A DNA stretch of 64,000 bases from NCBI GenBank assembly GCA_963728395.1, contig CAVSJJ010000009.1:1-64000 (forward strand), in the 5' to 3' direction. Below, piece by piece: positions 45,088 to 53,259 of this stretch (positions are counted from its first letter, which is position 1; the number at the start of each line of letters is the position of its first letter). The stretch comes from CAVSJJ01 sp963728395. Lineage in GTDB: Bacteria; Actinomycetota; Actinomycetes; Actinomycetales; Dermatophilaceae. Under the pieces are notes generated by a model. The model saw nothing but the letters and a program-made list of their open reading frames with translations, was not told where the DNA came from and did no database searches. The position numbers were made by a program, and so were the translations under genes.

Positions 45088-47619
45088 CTACCTGTTGAGA
45101 CCGGAGTGATGTGGGACGGAGGCGGTGATCATCGTCCCGTCGGCACGCATGTGCGGGCGCAGGGCGACCGGGTCCGGCTGACCGTCGATCCGCGGGCCCT
45201 GGCCGTCGAGCTCGACGCGCACCGGGCCGGACGGGGTGACGTCGTAGGCCACGCCGCGCACCGACACCCGGGCTCCCATCCCGTCCTCGATGAGGAACGT
45301 GAGGGCGTCCTGCTCGAGGGTGATCCGCAGCCGGGTGCCGCGGATCGTCACCCGGAAGGTCAGGCCGGACCAGGCCTCCGGCAGCCGGGGATCGAAGGAG
45401 AGATAGCCGCCGTAGTCGCGCATGCCGCCGAAGCCGTAGACGAGGGCGTTCCAGATGCCGCCCGCGCTGGCGACATGGATGCCGTCGGCCGTGTTGTCGT
45501 GCAGGTCGCTGAGATCGGTGTAGAGCGACTGCCAGAAGTAGTCGAGGGCGAGCTGGTGGTAGCCGACCTCGGCGGCGATGATCGACTGGACGACCCCGGA
45601 GAGCGTCGAGTCGCCCGTCGTGATCGGGTCGTAGTACTCGAAGTTCGCCTTCTTCTCGGCGAGGCTGAACTGGTCGCCCTGGAGGAAGATGGCGAGGACG
45701 ACGTCGGCCTGCTTGAGCACCTGGAACCGGTAGATGACGAGCGGGTGGAAGTGGAGCAGCAGCGGACGCTTCTCCGGCGGGGTGTTGGGCAGGTCCCACA
45801 CCTCGCGCTCGTGGAACTGGCTGTCCTGTGGGTGGATCCCCAGCTCGCCGTCCCAGGGGATCGCGATGGCCTCGGCCGCCCGCTCCCACTCGACGACCTC
45901 GTCGGCACGTAGCCCGAGCCGCGAGACCATCTCGGCGTGGGCATGCGGCCGGGTCGCGTCGAGCTCCCGAACCGCATGCGCGGCACAACGCAGGTTGAAG
46001 CGCGCCATGACGTTCGTATAGAGGTTGTCGTTGACGACCGTCGTGTACTCGTCCGGTCCGGTCACGCCATGGATCCGGAACGAGACCTCACCGTCGCCCC
46101 GCCAGAAGCCGAGGTCGACCCACATCCGCGCGGTCTGGACGAGGATGTCGATCCCGTTGCGCGCGAGGAAGTCCTCGTCGCTCGTCGCCTTGATGTACTT
46201 GTCGAGGGCGAAGCTGATGTCTGCGTTGATGTGGTACTGGGCGGTTCCGGCGGCGTAGTAGGCGGAGGCCTCCTGCCCGTTGATGGTCCGCCACGGGAAG
46301 AGGACGCCGTTCGTCGTCAGGTCCTCCGCCCGGCGCTCGGCCGCGGGCAGCATCGTGTAGCGGAAGCGCAGCGCGTTCCGGGCGATCTGCGGCGTCGTGT
46401 AGATGAAGAACGGGACCGTGTAGATCTCGGTGTCCCAGAAGTAGTGCCCGCCGTAGCCGGATCCGGTCACCCCCTTCGCCGGTATGCCGTTGCCCTCCGC
46501 CCGCGCCCCGGCCTGGGCCAGCGAGAAGAGGTTGAACCGGATGGCCTGCTGGGCCGCGGGCTGGTTCTCCAGCTCGACGTCCGAGCGATCCCAGAAGCCG
46601 GTCAGCCACTCCCGCTGTTCCTCGAACTGCTTCTCGATCCCCTCGTGCTTGACCCGGTCCAGGGTGCGGCGGCAGCGGTTGACGAGCTCGCTCGGCGGGA
46701 CGGCGCGGGAGGTGTGATAGCTGACGACCTTCGTGATGGTGATCGGCTTCCCGGCCTCCGCCCGGACCCGGTAGACCTGCTTGGTGTAGTCGTCGGCGGA
46801 CTCGGCGAAGGTGCGGTAGTCGTTCTCGGTCTCGATGTTGTGGTCGGTCGCGACGGCGAGGGTCATCCTCGAGTTCGTGCACCGGTAGCCGAGGAAGGCG
46901 CGGTAGTCGTCGGCGTAGTTCACGGCGGGTCGGAGCACCCGCCCGTTGAAGGCCTCCGCCTTGCGCGGGTCCGCCAACCCGACGGTCTCCGCGGGGTCGT
47001 CCGGGTTCGCCATGGCCGTGTCGTACTCGTCGATGCCGGCCTCGCGGTTGATCACCTGGCTCGAGACGACGAGTGGGGCGTCCCGGTCGAGCAGGGTCAC
47101 CTCGAAGGTCATGATGCCCAGGTGTCGCTGCGTGAACGACACCATCCGCCGGGTGCGCAGCCGGACCCGGTTGCCGGTCGGGGTGAGCCACACGAGGTCA
47201 CGGGTGAGGACGCCGGTGCGGAAGTCCAGGGCCCGCTCGTAGCTCTGCAGGTCTGCCACCGAGAGGAGGAGCGGCTCGTCGTCGACATAGAGCCGCATGA
47301 CCTTCGCGTCGGGCACGTTGACGATCGTCTGGCCGATCCGGGCGAAGCCGAACGCCTCCTCGGCGTGCCGGATGGGCCAGGTCTCGTGGAAGCCGTTGAC
47401 GAACGTGCCGTGCTGGAAGGTCTCGCGCCCCTCGAGGACGTTGCCGCGCATCCCGAGGTAGCCGTTGCCGACGGCGAACAGCGTCTCGGTCACCCCGAGG
47501 TCGTGGGACTCGTAGCGGCTCTCGACGAGTCGCCATACCTCGACCGGCCATCGGGACCGGTCGAGGTACTCGGGCATCGAGCCCAGGCCGCGCCCGGACT
47601 TGTTGCGGGCGGCCTTCAT
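45088..47619 (-). CDS. glycoside hydrolase family 65 disaccharide phosphorylase (maltose/trehalose/kojibiose type)
   Basis: 843 residues. The N-terminal beta-sandwich (GYLGMRGNVLEGRETFQHGTFVNG), the (alpha/alpha)6 barrel with YYFWDTE-type HYFWDTEIY, and the catalytic acid in GVTGPDEYTTVVNDN are all GH65 features. It phosphorolyses an alpha-glucose disaccharide to beta-glucose 1-phosphate. The beta-phosphoglucomutase gene overlaps its start by four bases and would convert that product to glucose 6-phosphate. The exact disaccharide is not readable from sequence. Confidence 0.92.
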   Translation of the reverse strand: MKAARNKSGRGLGSMPEYLDRSRWPVEVWRLVESRYESHDLGVTETLFAVGNGYLGMRGNVLEGRETFQHGTFVNGFHETWPIRHAEEAFGFARIGQTIVNVPDAKVMRLYVDDEPLLLSVADLQSYERALDFRTGVLTRDLVWLTPTGNRVRLRTRRMVSFTQRHLGIMTFEVTLLDRDAPLVVSSQVINREAGIDEYDTAMANPDDPAETVGLADPRKAEAFNGRVLRPAVNYADDYRAFLGYRCTNSRMTLAVATDHNIETENDYRTFAESADDYTKQVYRVRAEAGKPITITKVVSYHTSRAVPPSELVNRCRRTLDRVKHEGIEKQFEEQREWLTGFWDRSDVELENQPAAQQAIRFNLFSLAQAGARAEGNGIPAKGVTGSGYGGHYFWDTEIYTVPFFIYTTPQIARNALRFRYTMLPAAERRAEDLTTNGVLFPWRTINGQEASAYYAAGTAQYHINADISFALDKYIKATSDEDFLARNGIDILVQTARMWVDLGFWRGDGEVSFRIHGVTGPDEYTTVVNDNLYTNVMARFNLRCAAHAVRELDATRPHAHAEMVSRLGLRADEVVEWERAAEAIAIPWDGELGIHPQDSQFHEREVWDLPNTPPEKRPLLLHFHPLVIYRFQVLKQADVVLAIFLQGDQFSLAEKKANFEYYDPITTGDSTLSGVVQSIIAAEVGYHQLALDYFWQSLYTDLSDLHDNTADGIHVASAGGIWNALVYGFGGMRDYGGYLSFDPRLPEAWSGLTFRVTIRGTRLRITLEQDALTFLIEDGMGARVSVRGVAYDVTPSGPVRVELDGQGPRIDGQPDPVALRPHMRADGTMITASVPHHSGLNR

Positions 47620-48368
47620 CGGGGGACCAGTTCGGCGAGGTCGGACACGACGACGGTGGCGCCGCCCGCCAGCAGGGCCTCCGTCCCGGCGCCCCGGTCG
47701 ACGCCGACGACGAGCCCGAAGCCGCCGTCCTTGCCGGCGGCCACGCCCGACACGGCATCCTCGACGACGACGGCGCGCTCCACGGGCACCCCCAGCTGCC
47801 GAGCGGCATACGCATAGGTCTCGCCCGAAGGCTTGCCACGCAGGCCTTCTCGGGCCGCGACGTTGCCGTCGACGACGACGGAGAAGTAGTGGTCGATGCC
47901 CGCGGCGGCGAGCACCGCCGGGGCGTTCTTCGAGCTGGAGACGACGGCCATCTCCACCCCGAGCGCGACCAGCCGGTCGACGAGGGCGATGCTGCCCGGG
48001 TACGGGGTGACACCGCCCTGGGCGAGGAGCCGGTCGAACATGTCGTTCTTCTCGTTGCCGAGGCCACAGACGGTCTCGGCCCCGGCCGGGTCGCGGGGGT
48101 CGCCCTCGGGCAGCTGGACGCCTCGGGAGGCCAGGGCGGAGCGGACCCCGTCGTAGCGGGGCTTGCCGTCGACGTAGGCGAAGTAGTCCTCGTCGGAGTA
48201 GGGCGGGGTGATGCCGTGGCCGTCGAAGTAGTCGGTGAACATGGCGTGCCAGGCGAGCATGTGGACCTCGGCCGTCGGGGTGAGGACCCCGTCGAGGTCG
48301 AAGAGCGCGGCGTCGAAGCCCGCGCCGCCGTTCAGGGTCGCCAGCCAGGGGACATGCGGCTCGGCCAT
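47616..48368 (-). CDS. beta-phosphoglucomutase-type HAD hydrolase
   Basis: 250 residues of the HAD superfamily. Motif I is LFDLDGVLTPTAE (nucleophile Asp, acid Asp), motif II VVSSSKNAP and motif III VVEDAVSGVAAGKDGGFG. The cap insertion matches beta-phosphoglucomutase. It isomerises beta-glucose 1-phosphate made by the coupled GH65 enzyme. GAGGAGG precedes the ATG, and a LacI-type palindrome is just upstream, suggesting sugar-dependent repression. Confidence 0.88.
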   Translation of the reverse strand: MAEPHVPWLATLNGGAGFDAALFDLDGVLTPTAEVHMLAWHAMFTDYFDGHGITPPYSDEDYFAYVDGKPRYDGVRSALASRGVQLPEGDPRDPAGAETVCGLGNEKNDMFDRLLAQGGVTPYPGSIALVDRLVALGVEMAVVSSSKNAPAVLAAAGIDHYFSVVVDGNVAAREGLRGKPSGETYAYAARQLGVPVERAVVVEDAVSGVAAGKDGGFGLVVGVDRGAGTEALLAGGATVVVSDLAELVPR

Positions 48369-48383
48369 GGGAACCTCCTCGGT

Positions 48384-48396
48384 CGAAACGCTTTCA
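48384..48396. promoter_or_regulatory. LacI-family operator-like palindrome
   Basis: CGAAACGCTTTCA (TGAAAGCGTTTCG on the minus strand) has the CG-centred half-site pattern of LacI/GalR regulators and lies 16 bp upstream of the beta-phosphoglucomutase start, before the family B repeats. No LacI gene is in the window. Confidence 0.6.
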
Positions 48397-48702
48397 CCCT
48401 AGCCATGCCTGTCTGGGCGGGAAGGGTTTCGTCGCAGCTTGATCTTTTCGGCCGAGGAGCCCCCCGCCCCCGCCCCCGCCCCTGCCCCCGCCCCTGCCCC
48501 CGCCCCGTCCCTTGCCGGGCATACCGGCAACATCTCGCCCAAGAGGGAAGTTGTTGGCGCGCCTGTTTGGCCGGTGTGGCTGGGTATGCCGGGCAACATC
48601 TTCCCTATTGGGTGAGAAGCCGGCGTCGGGGCGAGTTCGGCCGTCTCGGGGTCGGGGTCGGGGTCGCGGTTGCGGTCCGGGCCGGCGTGGTTGGGTGGGT
48701 GG
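48397..48702. other. intergenic region with C-rich tract and two family B repeats
   Basis: A simple CCCCCG/CCCCTG repeat at about 48460-48510 gives G-runs on the minus strand, able to form a G-quadruplex. Family B stem-loop copies lie at 48528-48556 (loop varied to CCCAAGAGGG) and 48594-48620. No gene seen. Confidence 0.7.
48528..48620. repeat. intergenic stem-loop repeat family B, two copies
   Basis: Copies at 48528-48556 and 48594-48620 match the 34-kb copies in opposite orientations; the first has diverged in the central loop. The second retains CTTCCCTATTGGGTGAG. Confidence 0.8.
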
Positions 48703-50364
48703 GTGACTTCTGCCGAGGGTTCCTCCGCCGCTTCCCCCGCCGAGGCTTCCTCCGCCGAGGGTTCCTCCGCCGCTTCCCCCGCCGAGCCTTCCGCTGCCGG
48801 GGGCTCGTCGACGGGTGGGTCGTCACTCGAGGGTCGGCCCTCGGGCGATGAGGTGCGGCCGGCCGGCCGGCCCACCGGCGGCCGGGCGTCCACCGGCACC
48901 CGCCCGCCGACGCCTCGGTCCAGCAGCGCAGCCCCCCGCGCGCCGCTGGACCGGAACGGCATACCGGAACCGGTCCTCGACGCGCGCCCCGACCTCGTCG
49001 AGCTGTACTGGCTGGCCTGGGAGCTCGCCTGGGACCACGTCGTCGAGCGGGACGGCGTCGCACGCTCGCCCTATCTCGACGAAGGGTTCGACCCCGACAC
49101 GATCTGGATCTGGGACACCTGTCTCATGGCGCACTTCGCGAAGTACGCCCCGCAGACCTTCCCCGGCATCGAGAGCCTCGAGAACTTCTACCTCCCGCTC
49201 CACGACGGTGCCGCGACCCCGGTGCGGATCCAGCACCCCGACAACCCGCCCCTGCTGGCCTGGTCCGAGGAGGAGTACGTCCGGCATACCGGCGACCTGG
49301 ACCGGGTGCGCCGGATCCTCGGCGCGGGCTATCTCCAGCGGCACTTCGCGTTCTTCGACGAGGTCCCGCGCGGCACGGTGCTCGACTGCAGCGCCATGCC
49401 GACGTTCGTCGAACGAACCGACCGCGGCTACCGATGGAGCGGGATCAGCAGCGGCATGGACAACTCACCGCGCGGTCCCGAGTGGGTGGGCCTCGACACG
49501 GCGGGTGACATCCTCTGGTTCGACGCGGCGGCGCAGCAGGCACTCGCTGCGCGCAGCATCGCCCGGCTCGCGCGGCTCGTCGGGTGGGAGGAGCTGGAAG
49601 CCGAGTATGCCGCGCACCATCGCCGCCTCGTCGACCTCGTCGGCGACTTCTGGGACCCCGAGGACCGGGTCTACTACGACCGCTTCGACGCCACGCCATT
49701 CGACTTCCATCGGGTACGGACCCCGGCGGTGTACTGGCCGCTCCTCGCCGGCGCCTGCGACGCCGAGCAGGCCCGGGGACTCGCCGAGCTGCTGCGCGAC
49801 CCGTCGTGTTTCGGTGGCCTCGTGCCGTGGCCGTCGGTCGCCCGCAACGACCCCGCCTTCCGCGGCACGGGCCACTACTGGCGTGGCGGGGTGTGGGTGC
49901 CGACCGCCTACGTCAGCGCCAGGGCACTGGCCGAGAACGGGTATGCCGCCCTCGCCCGCGAGGCGACGATCCGCCTCCTCGACCACCTCGCCGCGACGTA
50001 CGCGGCATCCGAGCCGGCGACGATCTGGGAGGCCTATGCGCCCGACCGGCCGGCGCCCTCGACGGGCAAGGACGACGCCTACCTCGTCCGACCCGACTTC
50101 TGCGGCTGGTCGGCGCTGGCGCCGATCGCCATGCTCATCGAGCACGTCCTCGGTGTCGGGGTCGATGCGACGACAGGGACCGTGCGGTGGGACCCGCCGG
50201 ACCTCGGCCGCACCGGCATCCGGCGACTGCGCTGCGGGCCGACGCTCGTGAGCCTCCTCGCGGAGGACGACCGGCTCGTCGTCGAGACGGACCGGCCGCT
50301 GCGCGTGCGCGTGGGCGCGGCGGCTCACGCGTTGGCCCCGGGTCGGCACATCCTGAACCGCTGA
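48703..50364 (+). CDS. MGH1-like glycoside hydrolase (GH63/GH37-like barrel)
   Basis: About 553 residues from GTG 48703. The first 85 residues are Ser/Ala/Gly-rich with repeats of SSAEGSSAASPAEA and are likely disordered. The catalytic part is an (alpha/alpha)6 barrel: SPYLDEGFDPDTIWIWDTCLMAHF, GMDNSPRGPEW, GLVPWPSVARND, YWRGGVWVP. This pattern belongs to mannosylglycerate hydrolase/trehalase-like clan GH-G/GH63 enzymes. The substrate is unknown. The true start is uncertain: the enzyme could begin near the methionine-poor region at about 48950. It is divergent from the GH65 operon. Confidence 0.75.
   Translation: MTSAEGSSAASPAEASSAEGSSAASPAEPSAAGGSSTGGSSLEGRPSGDEVRPAGRPTGGRASTGTRPPTPRSSSAAPRAPLDRNGIPEPVLDARPDLVELYWLAWELAWDHVVERDGVARSPYLDEGFDPDTIWIWDTCLMAHFAKYAPQTFPGIESLENFYLPLHDGAATPVRIQHPDNPPLLAWSEEEYVRHTGDLDRVRRILGAGYLQRHFAFFDEVPRGTVLDCSAMPTFVERTDRGYRWSGISSGMDNSPRGPEWVGLDTAGDILWFDAAAQQALAARSIARLARLVGWEELEAEYAAHHRRLVDLVGDFWDPEDRVYYDRFDATPFDFHRVRTPAVYWPLLAGACDAEQARGLAELLRDPSCFGGLVPWPSVARNDPAFRGTGHYWRGGVWVPTAYVSARALAENGYAALAREATIRLLDHLAATYAASEPATIWEAYAPDRPAPSTGKDDAYLVRPDFCGWSALAPIAMLIEHVLGVGVDATTGTVRWDPPDLGRTGIRRLRCGPTLVSLLAEDDRLVVETDRPLRVRVGAAAHALAPGRHILNR
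48712..48792 (+). repeat. 42-bp imperfect tandem repeat in coding sequence
   Basis: A 42-bp unit beginning GCCGAGGGTTCCTCC at 48712 recurs at 48754 and partly again, encoding the Ser/Ala/Glu repeats at the N-terminus of the glycosidase. Confidence 0.7.
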
Positions 50365-50439
50365 GTCGCGAACGGGTCGAGGTATCCGCGTCCCCCAGGT
50401 GCGTCATGGATCACCTCGAACCGGGGGTGGTGGGGCGGG

Positions 50440-50913
50440 TCAGCGTCGACGGTCGACGGGGCGGCGCAGGGCCGAGCGCAGGTATGCCGCGCCCCCAGGC
50501 GAGCCGCCGGCGGCCCGGTCGTCGGGGTTGGAGATCTGACAGCGCTGCAGCGACAGGCAGCCGCAACCGATGCATGAGTCGAGCCCGTCGCGCAGCTGCT
50601 CGAGCGCCGCGATCTGCTCGTCGAGTCTGGACCGCCAGTCATGGGATATCCGCTGCCAGTCCCTCTTCGTCGGTGTTCGGTTGCGTGGCAGCAGATCCAG
50701 CTCGGCCCGCACCTCGTCGAGGGTGAGCCCGATGTTGCGGGCCGCCTTGACGAAGGCGAGCCGGCGCAGCGTCTCGCGCCGGTAGCGCCGCTGGTTGCCC
50801 GACGTCCGCAGGGCGGCAATGAGTCCCTCCGCCTCGTAGAAGCGCAGTGCCGACGGGGCGAACCCGGAGCGCTCGCTGACCTCCGTGACGGTGAGCAGGT
50901 CGGTGGCCCTCAC
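50440..50913 (-). CDS. soxR: redox-sensitive MerR-type regulator SoxR
   Basis: 157 residues. A MerR HTH (LLTVTEVSERSGFAPSALRFYEAEGLI) and dimerisation helix are followed by the SoxR [2Fe-2S] motif C114-x2-C117-x-C119-x5-C125 (CIGCGCLSLQRC). It senses redox-active compounds or superoxide. GTG 50913 has AAGGAG five bases upstream. In actinobacteria SoxR typically controls oxidoreductases and exporters; the divergent SDR gene (50987) shares its promoter region and is a likely target. Confidence 0.93.
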   Translation of the reverse strand: MRATDLLTVTEVSERSGFAPSALRFYEAEGLIAALRTSGNQRRYRRETLRRLAFVKAARNIGLTLDEVRAELDLLPRNRTPTKRDWQRISHDWRSRLDEQIAALEQLRDGLDSCIGCGCLSLQRCQISNPDDRAAGGSPGGAAYLRSALRRPVDRRR

Positions 50914-50920
50914 GATTGCT

Positions 50921-50953
50921 CCTTGACTTCAAGTCCACTTCAACTTCAACCAT
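50921..50953. promoter_or_regulatory. candidate SoxR operator/promoter
   Basis: CCTTGACTTCAAGTCC and a following ACTTCAACTTCAACC lie between the divergent soxR and SDR genes. CTTGACTTCAAG is a near-palindrome of the TTGA...TCAA type seen in SoxR boxes, and TTGACT could be the SDR -35 element. No ideal -10 box is seen. Confidence 0.4.
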
Positions 50954-50986
50954 AGGTGTCACAACCCCCGAACGGAAGGACATCCC

Positions 50987-51709
50987 ATGCGAACAGCCCT
51001 CGTCACCGGAGGGTCGGCCGGCCTCGGGCGCGCCCTGGCCACCGAGCTGGCCGTGCGCGGCTGGCGGCTCATCATCGACGGGCGACGGGCCGGGGTGCTC
51101 GCCTCGGCCGCCGAGTCGATGCGAACCACCGCCCGCGGCGGCTTCGTCGACGCGGTGCCGGGCGACATCACCGATGCCGCGCACCGCCGCGCCCTCGCGC
51201 GGGCCGTCGGCACCGCCGGTCTCGACCTGCTGGTCCACAACGCCAGCACCCTCGGAGCGACGGGTCTGCACCCACTGTCGGAGCTGTCGATCGAGGATCT
51301 GCGCGGCATCCTCGAGACGAACGTCGTCGCTCCTGTCGCGCTCACCCGGCTCCTCCTCCCCGCACTCGTCCGGGCCGAGGGCGTCATCGTCACCGTCAGC
51401 TCCGACGCGGCGCTCGAGCGCTACGAGACATGGGGCGGCTACGGCGCGAGCAAGGCGGCCCTCGACCACGTCGCGGGGACCCTGGCGGCCGAGCACCCCG
51501 CACTGACGGCCTACGCGATCGACCCCGGCGACATGCGCACGGCCATGCACCAGGCCGCCTTCCCCGGTGAGGACATCGGCGACCGGCCGCTGCCCGAGTC
51601 CGTCGTGGGGCCGCTGGTGGACCTCCTCGACGCCCGGCCACCGAGCGGGCGCTATCGCCTCGCCGACGTGCCGGATCTCGTGGCGCCGGGTGCGCAGGTG
51701 TCGGCATGA
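50987..51709 (+). CDS. short-chain dehydrogenase/reductase
   Basis: 240 residues, classical SDR: N-terminal NAD(P) motif TGGSAGLGRALA, VHNAS in place of NNAG, and the catalytic Tyr/Lys in YGASKAALDH. It oxidises or reduces an unknown alcohol/carbonyl. AACGGAAGG precedes the ATG. It is divergent from soxR by about 73 bp and coupled to the QueA homologue downstream by an ATGA overlap. Redox control by SoxR is inferred. Confidence 0.88.
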   Translation: MRTALVTGGSAGLGRALATELAVRGWRLIIDGRRAGVLASAAESMRTTARGGFVDAVPGDITDAAHRRALARAVGTAGLDLLVHNASTLGATGLHPLSELSIEDLRGILETNVVAPVALTRLLLPALVRAEGVIVTVSSDAALERYETWGGYGASKAALDHVAGTLAAEHPALTAYAIDPGDMRTAMHQAAFPGEDIGDRPLPESVVGPLVDLLDARPPSGRYRLADVPDLVAPGAQVSA

Positions 51710-52764
51710 GCGTCACGGCCGCGCCGCACACCCACTTCGACCTGCCGCAGGAGCTGACCGCCCGGCTGCCCGCCGAGGAGCGCGGCCTGCGCCGTGACGA
51801 GGTGCGCCTCCTGGTGGCGTCGACGGAGCACGGGGTGAGTCACACCCGCTTCTCCCACCTTCCCGGGCAGCTTGCTCCGGGTGACCTCGTCGTCGTCAAC
51901 ACCTCGGCGACCGTCGCCGCCGAGATCGACGCCCGGGCGTCGATGGGCCCGCGCGTCCTCCACCTCGCCGCCCAGGTGTCGCCGACCCGCTGGGTCGTCG
52001 AGATCCGCAGCGCCCCGGACGGTGCTCGCGCGATGCTCGACCACGTGCCCGGAGACGCCCTCCTCGTCGACCGGACCGAGGTCGTCCTCCTCGAGCCGTA
52101 TGCCGGCCGGCCCGCGTCCCCGACGCGCGCGGGCAACCGGCTGTGGCTCGCCGAGGTCGCCCGTCCCGTCGCGCTCAAGCGGGCCCTGCGCCGTCGCGGG
52201 CGACCGATCGCCTACGGTTACCTCGACCGGCCGCTGCCGCTCGCGGCATACCAGACGGTCTTCGCGCGCGACCCGGGCAGTGCCGAGATGCCGAGCGCGG
52301 GGCGACCCTTCACCCACGACACCGTCCTCGACCTCGTGACCCGGGGCGTGCAGCTCGCGCCGATCACCCTGCACACCGGGGTCTCGTCCCAGGAGAGCGG
52401 CGAGCCGCCCCAGGACGAGTGGTTCTCGGTGCCGCCGGCGACCGCCGCGCTCGTCAACGCGACCCGGGTCGGGGGCCGCCGGGTCGTCGCGGTCGGGACG
52501 ACGGTCACCCGGGCCCTGGAGTCCTCCGTGGTGGACGGGCGGGCCACGCCGCGCAGCGGGTGGACCGACCTCGTCCTCGGACCGGAGCGCCTGCCGCGGC
52601 TGGTCACCGGGCTCGTCACCGGGTTGCACGACCCCCACGCCTCGCACCTGCACCTCGTCGAGGCGGTCGCCGGGAGCGAGCTGGCCCAGGCGGCGTACGA
52701 CGCGGCGGTGGCGGAGGGCTACCTGTGGCACGAGTTCGGTGACTCGTGTCTCTTCCTCCCCTGA
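51706..52764 (+). CDS. S-adenosylmethionine:tRNA ribosyltransferase-isomerase (QueA) homologue
   Basis: 352 residues. QueA family features: FDLPQELTARLPAEERG at the N-terminus, GDLVVVNTSATVAAE, YGYLDRPLPLAAYQTVF, MPSAGRPFTHDTVLDL with the segment corresponding to the SAM site, and LITLHTGV-like APITLHTGVSS. True QueA transfers the ribosyl moiety of SAM to preQ1-tRNA, but no queuosine genes (queC-F, tgt) are in the window and the coupled partner is an SDR. It is an actinobacterial QueA-like branch whose function may differ. Confidence 0.82.
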   Translation: MSVTAAPHTHFDLPQELTARLPAEERGLRRDEVRLLVASTEHGVSHTRFSHLPGQLAPGDLVVVNTSATVAAEIDARASMGPRVLHLAAQVSPTRWVVEIRSAPDGARAMLDHVPGDALLVDRTEVVLLEPYAGRPASPTRAGNRLWLAEVARPVALKRALRRRGRPIAYGYLDRPLPLAAYQTVFARDPGSAEMPSAGRPFTHDTVLDLVTRGVQLAPITLHTGVSSQESGEPPQDEWFSVPPATAALVNATRVGGRRVVAVGTTVTRALESSVVDGRATPRSGWTDLVLGPERLPRLVTGLVTGLHDPHASHLHLVEAVAGSELAQAAYDAAVAEGYLWHEFGDSCLFLP

Positions 52765-52777
52765 GCGGGCGCGGGAG

Positions 52778-53074
52778 TCAGCGAGTCCGGGTGAGCCGCA
52801 GGGTCCAGGCCTCGGGGCCGCTGACGAGGTAGGTGACGTCGATCGCGCCGCTCTCGGCCTCGGCGATCTGTGCCAGCAGGGGCGTGGGGTTGTGGGGGGC
52901 GGTGAGGTCGAGCGCGCCCCCGGCCGGGAGCGAGGCGACCGCACCGAGGATCGCGCCGTGCCGGATCGCGTGCGGGATCTCCCTCGCGTCGAGGGAGGGG
53001 ACGGCGGCATCGTGGTGCCCGCACCCGCAGCCGGCGGAGGTGGGGGTGACGTGGAGGTCGGTCGGCTGGCTCAT
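52778..53074 (-). CDS. DUF2249 domain protein
   Basis: 98 residues from ATG 53074. After a Cys/His-rich start (AGCGCGHHD) comes a DUF2249 domain (LDAREIPHAIRHGAILGAVASLPAGGALDLTAPHNPTPLL). DUF2249 proteins cluster with nitrate, nitric oxide and anaerobic-respiration genes and TusA-like folds; function is unproven. It is divergent from the cysteine-bearing HTH regulator and adjacent to the nar operon, which supports a link with nitrogen-oxide metabolism. The in-frame ATG far upstream (53197) is not supported. Confidence 0.78.
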   Translation of the reverse strand: MSQPTDLHVTPTSAGCGCGHHDAAVPSLDAREIPHAIRHGAILGAVASLPAGGALDLTAPHNPTPLLAQIAEAESGAIDVTYLVSGPEAWTLRLTRTR

Positions 53075-53110
53075 GGCGGCCTTTCTGGCGCGGTGGGAGG
53101 AACGAATAAC

Positions 53111-53136
53111 GAGGATACAGTCCTCTAAAATAGAGG
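53111..53136. promoter_or_regulatory. two overlapping palindromes, candidate operators
   Basis: GAGGATACAGTCCTC (53111-53125) and CCTCTAAAATAGAGG (53122-53136) overlap in the gap between the divergent DUF2249 and regulator genes. The 6-bp arms and 3-bp centre of the second fit a dimeric HTH protein. Confidence 0.5.
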
Positions 53137-53191
53137 CCGCGACCCGGGGTGTCCGGATCGTGAGCGCCGTCTCGGGCTGCGGCCTGGGCTC

Positions 53192-53219
53192 TTGCATCGA
53201 TTCCCCGGGTGGCTACAGT
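53192..53219 (+). promoter_or_regulatory. putative promoter of the regulator-nar operon
   Basis: TTGCAT (53192-53197) and TACAGT (53214-53219) are 16 bases apart, about 40 bp before the regulator ATG. Confidence 0.4.
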
Positions 53220-53259
53220 TCACCTACTTATCCTCTTAATTCTCAGTTCGGGAGCCGAC

